A DNA stretch of 64,000 nt from Paracoccaceae bacterium (GCA_013214575.1 JABSSD010000071.1:54274-118273), one strand, 5' to 3'. Positions 8,058-16,870 are shown, counted from the stretch's first letter. Numbers and translations: made by a program. Notes: a model not told the origin generated them from the sequence alone.

Positions 8058-8948
8058 ATGAGAGATTCACTGCATAGGCCCTATATTGCCATTGATGGCG
8101 GCGGCACCTCGTGCCGGTTTGCGCTGAATGCGCCGGCCGGGATGGTGAATGTCCGGCGCGGCAGTGCCAATGTTTTTTCCGCGCCTGATGCGGCGATAGA
8201 GACGCTGAATGCCGGGCTTGCTGAACTGGCCGCGCAGGCTGGTCTCAATATGGCGCAACTGGCTGACATCCCGCTTTTTGCGGGGCTGGCCGGGGTGACG
8301 GATGCGGGCTCGGCGCGATTGGTGGCTGATCAATTACCCTGTCGCCATGTTCAGATCGAAGATGATCGCCGGGCTGCGGTGATCGGTGCTTTGGGCCTGC
8401 GGTCCGGCTGTTTGATCGGGATTGGCACCGGCTCATTTTTGGCACGTCAGTGCGGCGAGACCGTTGCCTTTGTCGGCGGCTATGGCGCTGTGCTGGGGGA
8501 TCAGGCCTCGGCCGCTTGGCTGGGCAAGAAGCTGTTGCGCCGGGCGCTGCTGGTGCTGGACGGGGTGGAGGACAGCAGCGATCTGGTTGAGGCTTGCCTG
8601 GAAGGGTTCCAGCATGATGCGGCCCAGATCGTGCTGTTTACGGGTGCGGCCCAACCCGCCGACTATGGCGCCTATGCGCCACAGGTGGTGCGGGCGGCAA
8701 AATCCGGTGATCCCACAGGGCGTATCCTGATGTCCGCCGGGGCGAATTATATTTGCAAGGCGCTGGTGGCGCTGGGCCGTCAGCCGGGGGAACGCCTGTG
8801 CGCGATCGGTGGCGTCGCGGCGCATTACGTTGATTTTCTGCCGCCGGAAATTTCATCCGGCATGATGGCCCCTCAGGGCGAGGCGCTGGATGGCGCGTTG
8901 GAATTGGCGCGTCGCTTTGCGATGCAGATCTGGCAGGAACAGATATGA
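8058..8948 (+). CDS. BadF/BadG/BcrA-type amino-sugar kinase (MurK/NagK-like)
   Basis: ATP-dependent kinase, 296 residues, of the family that contains GlcNAc kinase and the clostridial MurNAc/GlcNAc kinase MurK. Motifs: phosphate-1 AIDGGGTSCRF, phosphate-2 GIGTGSF, GGYGAVLGDQAS in place of the common GGWGxxLGDEGS, and adenosine motif AIGGVA. With MurQ encoded divergently and NagA downstream, it probably phosphorylates MurNAc and/or GlcNAc at O-6 after ABC import. The start is uncertain: ATG 8058 has no Shine-Dalgarno sequence. GTG at 8016, 12-13 bases behind GGAGGG (7998-8003), is an in-frame alternative. It overlaps the regulator gene by ATGA. Confidence 0.85.
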   Translation: MRDSLHRPYIAIDGGGTSCRFALNAPAGMVNVRRGSANVFSAPDAAIETLNAGLAELAAQAGLNMAQLADIPLFAGLAGVTDAGSARLVADQLPCRHVQIEDDRRAAVIGALGLRSGCLIGIGTGSFLARQCGETVAFVGGYGAVLGDQASAAWLGKKLLRRALLVLDGVEDSSDLVEACLEGFQHDAAQIVLFTGAAQPADYGAYAPQVVRAAKSGDPTGRILMSAGANYICKALVALGRQPGERLCAIGGVAAHYVDFLPPEISSGMMAPQGEALDGALELARRFAMQIWQEQI

Positions 8949-9703
8949 CCGCGGATGACCTCTTTAAACCCGCAGGCTGGCTGGACGATGTGACTGGCCC
9001 TCGTTATGTGCGGCTGCGTTCAAGGATCGAGGCGGCCATTCAGGATGGATTATTGGCCCAAGGTGCGCCCTTGCCGGCCGAGCGGGAGATCGCAAGCCTG
9101 ACCGGATTGTCGCGCGTCACCGTGCGTCGCGCGATGCAGGACCTAGTGGACCGTGGCATCGTTGTTCAGCGCCAGGGCTCTGGCAGTTTTGTCTCAGACG
9201 CGCCGCCAAAGGTGGAACAATCGCTGTCCTTGCTGACCTCCTTCACCGAGGACATGGTGCGGCGCGGCTTGAGTTCCTCCAGCGAGTGGTTGGGGCGTGG
9301 CATTCACATGCCATCCCCCGAAGAAGAGATGGTGCTGGCCCTGTCGCCGGGGGAATCGGTTGCCAGGGTGGAGCGGTTGCGGCGGGCGGATAACCGGCCT
9401 ATGGCGATCGAGAGGGCCTCGTTGCCGGTCGATATCCTGCCCAATCCGCTGCAGGTGGAAACCTCTTTGTATAAGGTGCTGGAGGCCAGCGGCAACCGCC
9501 CGGTGCGCGCCCTGCAACGGATTTCAGCGATAAACCTCGGGGGCGAGGATGCCAAGTTGTTGGGCGTTGAGCCCGGCGCCGCAGGCCTGCGTATCGCGCG
9601 CACCTCGTATCTGCCCAACCGCCGAGTGGTCGAGTTCACCCGCTCTATCTATCGCGGCGATGCTTATGATTTTGTGGCTGAGTTGCGGCTGGCCGACCAA
9701 TAG
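8945..9703 (+). CDS. GntR-family (HutC/NagR subfamily) transcriptional regulator
   Basis: DNA-binding repressor, 252 residues. The N-terminal winged helix-turn-helix (about residues 18-80: PLPAEREIASLTGLSRVTVR, RRAMQDLVDRGIVVQRQGSG) is followed by a UTRA effector domain (about 95-245), as in the GlcN-6-P/GlcNAc-6-P sensors NagR and DasR. Translationally coupled to the kinase gene by ATGA. It probably binds the paired 21-bp repeats at 7904-7924 and 8036-8056 and releases them when amino-sugar phosphate accumulates; the ligand is inferred. Confidence 0.9.
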   Translation: MTADDLFKPAGWLDDVTGPRYVRLRSRIEAAIQDGLLAQGAPLPAEREIASLTGLSRVTVRRAMQDLVDRGIVVQRQGSGSFVSDAPPKVEQSLSLLTSFTEDMVRRGLSSSSEWLGRGIHMPSPEEEMVLALSPGESVARVERLRRADNRPMAIERASLPVDILPNPLQVETSLYKVLEASGNRPVRALQRISAINLGGEDAKLLGVEPGAAGLRIARTSYLPNRRVVEFTRSIYRGDAYDFVAELRLADQ

Positions 9704-9714
9704 GACCTGACAGT

Positions 9715-10743
9715 ATGACCCAGAACACCAAAATGCGCCGCGAGATTGATGAAATCCCAGAGGCCGTGGAGCGGCTGCTCACCCTGGGCGCAGCGGATAT
9801 CGCTCGGGTTGCTGGTGTGGCCAGGGAGCTGGATCCGGCGTTTCTTTTGACCGTGGCGCGCGGATCCTCGGACCATGTGTGTACCTATGTGAAATACGCG
9901 TCGGAACTGTTGCTGGGGGTGCCGGTTGCCTCGGTCGGGCCGTCGGTTGCCTCGGTCTATGACGCCCGCCTGAAGCTGAACCGCGGCCTTAGTCTGGCGG
10001 TGTCGCAGTCGGGGCAGAGCCCGGATATTGTGGCCATGGCGCGGAACGCCGGGCGGGACGGTGCCCTGACTGTGGCGCTGACCAATGATGCGACCTCGCC
10101 GCTGGCCAGGCTCAGCGCCCAGTCCATTGATATCCAGGCCGGACCCGAGCTGAGTGTTGCCGCCACCAAGACATTTGTGGCCTCGGCGGTTGCCGGGCTG
10201 TGGTTGCTGGCCGAATGGAAGCAAAACGCAGAGCTGCTGGCGGCGATCCGGGCCCTGCCGGAGCAGTTGGCCTCTGCCGCAAAGATCAACTGGCCCGAGG
10301 TGCGCGAGGCTATCGGCACGCAGCAATCGCTTTTCACTTTGGGACGGGGGCCTGTTGTTGCGGTGTCCAACGAGGCGGCGCTGAAGTTCAAGGAGACCTG
10401 CCAGTTGCACGCGGAAAGTTACTCGTCGGCCGAGGTGCTGCATGGGCCGGTGTCGATCGTTGGGGCGCGGTTCCCGGTGCTGGGGTTTGCTGCCGGGGAT
10501 GCCGCCGAAGGCGCGCTTGCGGAGGTCGCCGATCAAATTGCCAGCAAGGGCGCGCGGGTTTTTGCCACCACGAACAAGGTACAGGGCGCCACCTGCATTG
10601 ACCATATCCGCAGCGATCATGGGCTGACAGATCCGCTGCCGCTGATCGTTTCGTTTTACTCAATGGTCGAGGCATTTTCCAGATCGCGTGGGGTCGATCC
10701 CGATGCGCCACGGCATTTGAAGAAAGTGACGGAAACGGTATGA
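9715..10743 (+). CDS. SIS-domain glucosamine-6-phosphate deaminase (NagB-II/AgaS-like)
   Basis: Expected to convert glucosamine-6-P to fructose-6-P and ammonia. The 342-residue protein carries two SIS domains like the isomerase half of GlmS but no glutaminase domain, the architecture of NagB-II enzymes. First SIS: ARGSSDHVCTYVKY and SQSGQSPDIV. Second: SNEAALKFKETCQLHAESY with the family glutamates, then EVLHGP. No classical NagB is visible nearby, so it probably supplies this step. It sits 11 bp after the regulator gene and overlaps nagA by ATGA. Confidence 0.87.
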   Translation: MTQNTKMRREIDEIPEAVERLLTLGAADIARVAGVARELDPAFLLTVARGSSDHVCTYVKYASELLLGVPVASVGPSVASVYDARLKLNRGLSLAVSQSGQSPDIVAMARNAGRDGALTVALTNDATSPLARLSAQSIDIQAGPELSVAATKTFVASAVAGLWLLAEWKQNAELLAAIRALPEQLASAAKINWPEVREAIGTQQSLFTLGRGPVVAVSNEAALKFKETCQLHAESYSSAEVLHGPVSIVGARFPVLGFAAGDAAEGALAEVADQIASKGARVFATTNKVQGATCIDHIRSDHGLTDPLPLIVSFYSMVEAFSRSRGVDPDAPRHLKKVTETV

Positions 10744-11891
10744 GCCAGCAGCTGACCGCACTGACGGGCGCATTGATACTGGACGGAGGGCGGTTTTGCC
10801 GGGATCAGGCGCTGCTGCTGCGCGGGTCGCGCCTGGAGGGCATCGTCTCGGATCAGCAGGTGCCATCTGATGCCGTTGAAATTGATCTGGCTGGCGGCTA
10901 TCTGGTGCCCGGATTTGTCGATCTGCAGGTCAATGGCGGCGGCGGGGTGATGCTGAACGATAGCCAGGATGTGGCTACTCTGCGGACAATTGCGCAGGCC
11001 CATGCCGCCATCGGGGCCACCTCTATTCTGCCAACCCTGATCACCGATACCCCCGGACATGTGCAAGCTGCCATCAAAGCGGTCGAGGCGGCGCTGGCCG
11101 CCGACGTGCCGGGGATTCTGGGCCTGCATCTGGAGGGGCCGCATTTGTCCAAGGCCCGCAAGGGCGCCCATGATGCAGCCTTGATCCGACCGATGAGTGA
11201 TACCGATTTGCACCTGTTGCTGGAGGCCGCGTCGCGGCTGCCTGTCCTGAAGATTACCGTTGCCCCTGAAAACGTCACCAATGGCCAGATTGCGGCCCTA
11301 AGCGGCGCCGGTGTGCTGGTATCGCTGGGCCATACAAATGCAGATTTTGACACCTGCGCGGCTGCGGTCAAGGCCGGCGCCCGCTGTGTCACCCATCTGT
11401 TCAACGCCCAAAGTCAGATCAGCGGGCGCGCGCCCGGCACGGTTGGTGCGGCGCTTGCCCTGGGTGGCTTGTCTGCCGGTCTGATTGCCGATGGTATCCA
11501 TGTGCACCCTGCCAGCATGGCTCTGGCGTTACGGGGTAAATGCGGGCCGGGGCAGATATTTCTGGTCAGCGATGCCATGGCCACGGCCGGGTCCGAGATC
11601 GAGAGTTTCAGCCTGAACGGACGCCAGATACACCGCAGCGGCAACCGGTTGACCCTTGCTGATGGCACTCTGGCCGGGGCCCATCTGGAGCTGGCAAGTG
11701 CAGTGGGCAATCTTGTTGAACTATGCGGGATCTCTTTGGAGGAGGCTCTGGCTATGGCCGCTGAGGTTCCCGCGGCGCTGATTGGGGCGGCACACGTCGG
11801 TACTTTGGCCGCGGGGCGGCAGGCAGATGTGCTGCACCTGAACGCGGCCCTGCAGATCGAGACGGTTTGGCAGCGCGGCTGCATGGTCTGA
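10740..11891 (+). CDS. nagA: N-acetylglucosamine-6-phosphate deacetylase
   Basis: Removes the acetyl group from GlcNAc-6-P, the product of MurQ or of GlcNAc kinase. Amidohydrolase-fold protein, 383 residues. Characteristic blocks are VPGFVDLQVNGGGGV, LHLEGPHLSKARKGAHD with the metal-binding glutamate, SLGHTNAD and THLFNAQSQISGR with metal histidines, and VSDAMATAGS with the catalytic aspartate. The start overlaps the SIS gene stop by ATGA. It ends the rightward operon and its product feeds the SIS deaminase. Confidence 0.95.
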   Translation: MSQQLTALTGALILDGGRFCRDQALLLRGSRLEGIVSDQQVPSDAVEIDLAGGYLVPGFVDLQVNGGGGVMLNDSQDVATLRTIAQAHAAIGATSILPTLITDTPGHVQAAIKAVEAALAADVPGILGLHLEGPHLSKARKGAHDAALIRPMSDTDLHLLLEAASRLPVLKITVAPENVTNGQIAALSGAGVLVSLGHTNADFDTCAAAVKAGARCVTHLFNAQSQISGRAPGTVGAALALGGLSAGLIADGIHVHPASMALALRGKCGPGQIFLVSDAMATAGSEIESFSLNGRQIHRSGNRLTLADGTLAGAHLELASAVGNLVELCGISLEEALAMAAEVPAALIGAAHVGTLAAGRQADVLHLNAALQIETVWQRGCMV

Positions 11892-12194
11892 TTTATGCGG
11901 CTCTGCGCCTGTCGGCCAACCGTGGTCATCAGGTGGCGCTGGCTGTCCGCTTGGAAGCCGCCCGAGGTGACCGCACGCTTCGGCAGCGTTGAAAAAAGAT
12001 CAGAGACAGCCGTATCCGCCCGGTACACTGTGACCCGCCATCTCAGCAGGGGGTATTTTTGAGGGCCAATCTGACCTTTTTGGCAGGGTTGGTCGTTTTT
12101 GCCTATTGCTAGGTCTGATGCTGTGATTTGGATCTGGCAACAGCCGTGTTACACTGTTGAAACCGTGACCCCTGCCAGGAGAAATCTATATTCG
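11892..12194 (+). other. Intergenic stretch between nagA and tupB
   Basis: About 300 bp with no convincing gene. It should hold the end of the nag transcript and the tup promoter. AGGAG at 12177-12181 is the likely tupB ribosome-binding site, 13 bases from the ATG. I could not recognise a ModE/TunR-type palindrome or a molybdenum/tungsten-cofactor riboswitch. Confidence 0.5.
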
Positions 12195-12899
12195 ATGTCT
12201 GACTTGTGGGGAGGATTGACGCAGGCCTTCTGGCTGCTGGCGACGATGGATGCTGATCTGGTCGAGATCAGCCTGCGGTCGCTACGGGTTACTTTGACGG
12301 CGCTGCTGGTGGCCTCTGTGGTGGCGCTGCCGTTTGCGGCCTTTCTGGTGGTGCGCCGGTTTCGGCTGCGACGCATGACCATTGCTGTGCTGAATGCGCT
12401 GATGGGGTTGCCGCCGGTGGTGGTTGGGCTTGTGGTCTATGTGTTTCTGTCCCGCTCCGGGCCATTTGGGGTCTTTGGGCTGCTGTTCACGCCAACCGCA
12501 ATGATTATTGCCCAGGTGATCATCATTGTGCCGCTGATTGCCTCGATTGCGCATCAATCCCTGCGGGAATTATGGGGCGATTACCATGACCTGCTGATCT
12601 CTTTGAATACCACCCAATTTCAGCGCATTCAGGCGTTGCTCTGGGATGGCCGACGGGCGCTGTTGACGGCGGCGCTGGCGGGGTTTGGCCGCGCCATTGG
12701 CGAAGTCGGCGCGATTATGATCGTTGGCGGCAATATCGACCACGCAACGCGGGTGCTGACAACGGCGATTGCCTTGGAGACCGGTAAGGGTGATTTTGCG
12801 CTGGCTCTGGCGCTGGGCTTTGTGCTGATTGCTCTGGCGGTTGCTGTGAACCTGATGATCCACCGGCTGAGCCATACCGAGAGCGAGGGGCGCTGGTGA
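12195..12899 (+). CDS. tupB: Tungstate ABC transporter permease
   Basis: Single membrane subunit of the TupABC tungstate importer, 234 residues with about five hydrophobic helices. GLPPVVVGLVVYVFLSRSGP and the cytoplasmic loop ALAGFGRAIGEVGAIMIVGG are typical of TupB and clearly related to ModB/CysT permeases. The start MSDLWGGLTQAFW at 12195 is preferred over longer in-frame possibilities because they lack similarity. It is the first of three tightly overlapping genes; downstream formate dehydrogenase provides a use for tungsten. Confidence 0.93.
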   Translation: MSDLWGGLTQAFWLLATMDADLVEISLRSLRVTLTALLVASVVALPFAAFLVVRRFRLRRMTIAVLNALMGLPPVVVGLVVYVFLSRSGPFGVFGLLFTPTAMIIAQVIIIVPLIASIAHQSLRELWGDYHDLLISLNTTQFQRIQALLWDGRRALLTAALAGFGRAIGEVGAIMIVGGNIDHATRVLTTAIALETGKGDFALALALGFVLIALAVAVNLMIHRLSHTESEGRW

Positions 12900-13609
12900 T
12901 GCAGATGTTCCCATTGGTGGCAAAGCAGGCGGTGGTGCGGCGCCAGGGCAAGGTGCTGGCCGGGCCCATTGACCTGACCTTGCAAGGCCAGGGGGTGACC
13001 ATTGTCATTGGTCCCAACGGGGCTGGAAAAACCTCGCTGCTGAAGATGCTGCATGGCATTGTCCGCTTGAACGGCGGCAGTCTTAGCTGGGCCTGCCCGA
13101 CGGTCGAGGCGCGCAAACACCAGGGGTTTGTGTTTCAGGCGCCAGTGATGATGCGGCGCTCGGTGATAGAGAATATTGCCTATCCGCTGCGCCTGATTGG
13201 CGTTGCAAAAGCTGAGGCCCGACTGCGGGCGCAGGACTGGGCCGGGCAGGTTGGTCTGGGCCATGCGCTGAAACAGCAGGCCACAATGCTGTCCGGCGGC
13301 GAGCGGCAAAAGCTGGCATTGGCGCGGGCCTTGATCCGCGATCCGCAGGTGTTGTTCCTGGACGAGCCCTGCGCCTCTCTGGATGGCCGCGCCACCCGTG
13401 AGATCGAAGAAATCCTGACCCGGGCTGCGGCCAATGGCACCCGGCTGATCATGTCGACCCATAACATGGGACAGGCGCAGAGACTGGCCGATGAGGTGAT
13501 TTTTGTGCTGCATGGCAAGATACATGAATTCTTACCGGCAGAGGTGTTTTTTGCCAGCCCCGCGACCCAACAGGGACGGGCCTTTCTGAGAGGGGATATT
13601 GTCGAATGA
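12896..13609 (+). CDS. tupC: Tungstate ABC transporter ATP-binding protein
   Basis: ATPase of the tungstate importer, 237 residues. Walker A is GPNGAGKTS, signature LSGGERQKLALAR, Walker B VLFLDEPCASLDG, switch STHNMGQAQRLAD. It starts at GTG 12896 overlapping the tupB stop (or ATG 12899), and its stop overlaps tupA by ATGA, implying translational coupling. It lacks the C-terminal molybdate-binding MOP domain of ModC, in line with the Tup family. Confidence 0.92.
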   Translation: MMQMFPLVAKQAVVRRQGKVLAGPIDLTLQGQGVTIVIGPNGAGKTSLLKMLHGIVRLNGGSLSWACPTVEARKHQGFVFQAPVMMRRSVIENIAYPLRLIGVAKAEARLRAQDWAGQVGLGHALKQQATMLSGGERQKLALARALIRDPQVLFLDEPCASLDGRATREIEEILTRAAANGTRLIMSTHNMGQAQRLADEVIFVLHGKIHEFLPAEVFFASPATQQGRAFLRGDIVE

Positions 13610-14412
13610 AGCGCAGGTTGATTGCCGCGGTTGCGGCGCTCACATGGGCCACCTCATCGCTCGCCGCGGAGATGACGCTGGCGGTGACCACCTCGTTCCA
13701 CAACTCGGGGCTGTCGGAGGTATTGCTGCCGGCAATTCAGGCTGATCTTGGTCTCAATGTGCAGCTGCTGGTGGTGGGCACCGGTCAGGCGTTGAGATTG
13801 GGCGAAGCCGGTGATGTGGACGCCATTCTGGTCCACTCAAAGGCTGCGGAAGAAAAATTCCTGGCGGCTGGCAACGGCACCCACCGGCGTGAAATCATGT
13901 ATAATGATTTTGTCTTTGTTGGCCCCGGCGGCGATGCTGCGGGCATTGGAACGGCTGGTGATGCACGTGAAGCCCTGCAAAAGATATCAGCGGCTGAGGC
14001 GGTGTTTGTCAGCCGTGGCGACAACAGCGGCACCCATAATAAGGAGCTGAGCCTTTGGGCCTCAGCGGCGCTGGAGGTGGAGGACTTTGGCGCGTGGTAT
14101 ACCTCTGTTGGGGCGGGAATGGGGGCGGCGCTGAACACCGCCTCGGGGCTGAATGCCTATATCCTGGCAGATCGGGCCAGTTGGCTGAATTTTGGCAATA
14201 AGGCCGATCTGCAGCTGTTGTTTGCAGGCGATCCGGTTTTGTTCAACCAGTATAGCTATATCCCGGTGAACCCAGCCAAACATCCCCATGTGAAGAGCGC
14301 CCTGGCGGCGGCCTTGGAGGCCTGGCTGGTGTCCGATCGCGCCAGGGTGCTTATTGATAGCTATCAGATCAAGGGTGAGACATTGTTTGTGTTCAATGGC
14401 GCCCAGAAATAG
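13606..14412 (+). CDS. tupA: Tungstate-binding periplasmic protein
   Basis: Periplasmic oxyanion-binding protein, 268 residues, with a Sec signal (MKRRLIAAVAALTWATSSLA, cleavage before AEMTL). The oxyanion-binding TTS stretch (AVTTSFHNSGL), VGTGQAL and GDVDAILVHS are TupA hallmarks that separate it from ModA. RGDNSGTHNKELSLW is also conserved. It is the last gene of the tup operon, convergent with the DUF6505 gene. It probably supplies tungsten to the FDH cofactor encoded downstream. Confidence 0.93.
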   Translation: MKRRLIAAVAALTWATSSLAAEMTLAVTTSFHNSGLSEVLLPAIQADLGLNVQLLVVGTGQALRLGEAGDVDAILVHSKAAEEKFLAAGNGTHRREIMYNDFVFVGPGGDAAGIGTAGDAREALQKISAAEAVFVSRGDNSGTHNKELSLWASAALEVEDFGAWYTSVGAGMGAALNTASGLNAYILADRASWLNFGNKADLQLLFAGDPVLFNQYSYIPVNPAKHPHVKSALAAALEAWLVSDRARVLIDSYQIKGETLFVFNGAQK

Positions 14413-14434
14413 GCCTTTGGATCTGGTGGAGACG

Positions 14435-14490
14435 CCGGGGAGCCGCCGGGGCGCTGCCCCGGACCCCGAGGTATTTCAGACAAGAAGAAG
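14435..14490. repeat. Rhodobacterales-type intergenic hairpin repeat, copy 1
   Basis: Between convergent tupA and DUF6505 genes: GGGGCGCTGCCCC hairpin, CCGAGGTATTT, then CAAGAAGAAG. Related elements occur at 27876-27939 and 34002-34041 (reverse). Sequences of this shape are common between genes in Roseobacter genomes and probably help end transcription. Confidence 0.6.
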
Positions 14491-14492
14491 GC

Positions 14493-14972
14493 TCAGCCCG
14501 CGATGTCGCCGTGGATTGCGAACTGGTCCAGCCCGGCCTGCTGTGGCTCGATCACCCGGAACGCCTCTTTGACACCGGCGGCGGTGAGCTGGCGCGACAC
14601 CGTGAGCAGTGTGTTGGGCGCATGGGTGGCGCAGAGGTCGCGCATTTGCAGCAGTTCCTCGGTGGCAATCGGGCGGGCGGCCTCAAGGTTGGGGGCGCCG
14701 TAGAGGCTTACAAAATGCTGCGCCAGAATATCGGTCAGCCGGTCGAATTCCTCCGGTTCAATCCGGGTGACCGCGACAAAGGTAACCCGGCCTGCGGTCT
14801 CCAGGCCGATCCAGCCATTGGCAAAGGCCTGGCGCGGTTTGCCAATCAGGTCGGCCTCGCCCCAGTTGGAGAATTCAAAGCCACCCGAGATGCACCATTC
14901 GCCGGTGCGGGCCTGGCTGGCAAAGACACGTTGGTCGCTTTCATCGAGATGGATGGCACGGGCGAGCTGCAT
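14493..14972 (-). CDS. DUF6505 family protein
   Basis: Small cytoplasmic protein, 159 residues from the ATG at 14972 (MQLARAIHLDESDQRVF). No signal peptide or membrane segment. It resembles the uncharacterised DUF6505 family that I recall beside formate dehydrogenase genes in Rhodobacterales. The ATG overlaps the stop of the DUF4444 gene by one base (TGATG), so the two are translationally linked. A longer frame upstream lies inside the DUF4444 gene and was rejected. Function unknown; an FDH maturation role is only suggested by context. Confidence 0.75.
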   Translation of the reverse strand: MQLARAIHLDESDQRVFASQARTGEWCISGGFEFSNWGEADLIGKPRQAFANGWIGLETAGRVTFVAVTRIEPEEFDRLTDILAQHFVSLYGAPNLEAARPIATEELLQMRDLCATHAPNTLLTVSRQLTAAGVKEAFRVIEPQQAGLDQFAIHGDIAG

Positions 14973-15676
14973 CAGGGGGGCTCCAGCAGAGAGGTCAGGG
15001 GGATCAGGTGGGTGGTGTCGCCAGCACGCAGCAGCATGCCGAAGTCTTCGTCGATACCAAGAAATGTTCCGGACAGGCCTGCCTGCACAGTGTCTTCGCC
15101 GGTGCCCCAGGCAAGGCCGCGCCATGCGGCGTGCAGGGCCTGGAGGTCACCGTTTTCCCAACGGGTGATCCAGTGCAGGCAGTGGCGGGCCCAGCTTTCC
15201 AGCAGTGCGGGGGCTTTGACCTCGGCGCAGCCTTCGCTGTAGAGCGCGGTGTCATCCGGTGTGTTGCCGCCGTCCTGGGAGCTGGGCCAGAGCGGCAATT
15301 GCAGGCCAATCACCAGCCAATCGGGGATGGCGTCGGCGTCGGTGCTGCTGGCGGCGCAGCGCAGGGCGCCGCAGCGGGCGCCGTTGATCCGTATTTGCCC
15401 CTGCCATTCCAGATGCACCGCCACTTCGGGCGGCGCCAGCGCCCCGAGTGCGTTCTGGAAGCCGACACCACAGGTGGGCAGCATCGCCATGGCCTGGCGC
15501 AGGGGCACCTCGGGGGCAAAGACCAGCGCCGCAGCCAGGCTGTCGGGGCCTAGGTTGTAGGTCAACAATCCGCCGTCACAGCCCAGAATTGCCTTTTTGC
15601 AGGCGGTGTCGAAGGGGTCTTCCTGACCCTTGACCGGGTGGCCGGACAGCAAGGGGGGCAAGGCGACCTGGATCAT
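14972..15676 (-). CDS. Biotin/lipoate-protein-ligase-like protein (DUF4444)
   Basis: 234-residue protein with an N-terminal region resembling the BPL/LplA ligase fold (LPPLLSGHPVKGQEDPFDTA, then HLEWQGQIRINGARCG corresponding to the conserved WPNDI/K region) and a C-terminal DUF4444 segment (GTFLGIDEDFGMLLRAGDTT). The classical ligase motif GRGRxGR is absent, so catalysis in the usual sense is doubtful. It overlaps the mrp gene by 4 bp and the DUF6505 gene by 1 bp. Probably a cofactor-binding or maturation factor associated with formate dehydrogenase. Confidence 0.72.
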   Translation of the reverse strand: MIQVALPPLLSGHPVKGQEDPFDTACKKAILGCDGGLLTYNLGPDSLAAALVFAPEVPLRQAMAMLPTCGVGFQNALGALAPPEVAVHLEWQGQIRINGARCGALRCAASSTDADAIPDWLVIGLQLPLWPSSQDGGNTPDDTALYSEGCAEVKAPALLESWARHCLHWITRWENGDLQALHAAWRGLAWGTGEDTVQAGLSGTFLGIDEDFGMLLRAGDTTHLIPLTSLLEPP

Positions 15677-16749
15677 GCGGCGCCCCGGTCAACCAATGTC
15701 CGGGCGATGGCGTGAAACACCTTCGCCTGAGGGCTGTCGGGCTTGCTGACGACGATCGGCGCGCCGCTATCCGAGGCCAGCCGCACATCCAGGTGAAGCG
15801 GCACTTCGGCCAGCAGGGGAACGTTGAGTTTGGCGGCCTCAGCGGCGACGCCTCCATGGCCAAAAATATGCTCCTCATGGCCGCAGTTGGAGCAAATGTG
15901 AGTGGACATGTTCTCGATCATGCCAAGGATCGGCACGTGCAGTTGATTGAACATGTCGATGCCTTTGCGGGCGTCGATCAGGGCGATGTCCTGCGGTGTC
16001 GATACAATGATTGCGCCGTCAACTTCGGCCTTTTGCGCCAGGGTCATCTGCACGTCACCGGTCCCCGGCGGCAGGTCGACGATGAGCACGTCCAAAGCCC
16101 CCCACTGCACCTGCATCATCATCTGTTGCAGCGCCCCGATCAGCATCGGGCCACGCCAGACCACGGCCTGACCTTCATTGGTCATAAGCCCGATCGACAT
16201 CATGGTGACGCCGTGGTTGCGCATCGGCAGAATGGTCTTGCCATCCGGGCTGGCCGGGCGCCCCGAGATGCCCATCATGCGGGGCTGGGACGGGCCGTAG
16301 ACATCCGCGTCCAGCAATCCGACGCGGCGGCCCTGAGCCGCCAGCGCACAGGCCAGGTTGGCCGAGATGGTGGATTTCCCGACGCCGCCCTTGCCCGAGG
16401 CCACCGCAATGATGCGATCGACGCCGGGGATTTTCTGCGGCTTCTGCGGCCCCTTTGGCTGGGCGGGTTTGCCTGGTTTCAGGTCCGGTGGCGGCGCCTT
16501 GGCGGCGTGCCCGGTCAGCAGCGCCGAGACCTTGTCGACCCCAACAAGCGCCGCGACGACTTTTTCGGCGGCATCGCGTACCGGGCCGTAGGCCTCGGCC
16601 TGGGCGGGGTCTATTTCGAGGACAAAGCGCACCTCGGCGCCCTCCACGGTCAGAGCGCGCATGATGCCCGCGCCAACGATGTCGTCACCGCTGATCGGAT
16701 CAGTGATGGTTTTCAACGCGGCGAGGACGGTTTCACGGGTGAGAGACAC
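15673..16749 (-). CDS. mrp: Mrp/ApbC-family Fe-S cluster carrier ATPase
   Basis: P-loop ATPase that binds and transfers [4Fe-4S] clusters, 358 residues from GTG 16749. Domains: N-terminal DUF59/MIP18-like (about 1-80), linker, then ParA/MinD-like NTPase with deviant Walker A AVASGKGGVGKST, DLPPGTGD, and the cluster-binding CSNCG motif. GTG 16749 has AGGAG 10 bases upstream; the upstream ATG at 16809 has no ribosome-binding site. It lies among genes serving the Fe-S-rich formate dehydrogenase, so it may load its clusters, but it could equally be the general housekeeping Mrp. Confidence 0.93.
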   Translation of the reverse strand: MSLTRETVLAALKTITDPISGDDIVGAGIMRALTVEGAEVRFVLEIDPAQAEAYGPVRDAAEKVVAALVGVDKVSALLTGHAAKAPPPDLKPGKPAQPKGPQKPQKIPGVDRIIAVASGKGGVGKSTISANLACALAAQGRRVGLLDADVYGPSQPRMMGISGRPASPDGKTILPMRNHGVTMMSIGLMTNEGQAVVWRGPMLIGALQQMMMQVQWGALDVLIVDLPPGTGDVQMTLAQKAEVDGAIIVSTPQDIALIDARKGIDMFNQLHVPILGMIENMSTHICSNCGHEEHIFGHGGVAAEAAKLNVPLLAEVPLHLDVRLASDSGAPIVVSKPDSPQAKVFHAIARTLVDRGAA

Positions 16750-16870
16750 GTTGGCCTTGCTCCTATGGATATGGGGGGCTTGACGAATTGGCTTTGGAAT
16801 TTTTACCATTTCGCATCACCCGTCTGAATTTTGGTACTGTATGTCTGCCTGAGTTTTGTCCCGATTGCAC

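Noticed and set aside
11892..12194. Molybdenum-cofactor or tungsten riboswitch upstream of tupB
   Set aside because: No recognisable conserved stem pattern could be assembled by eye; not claimed.
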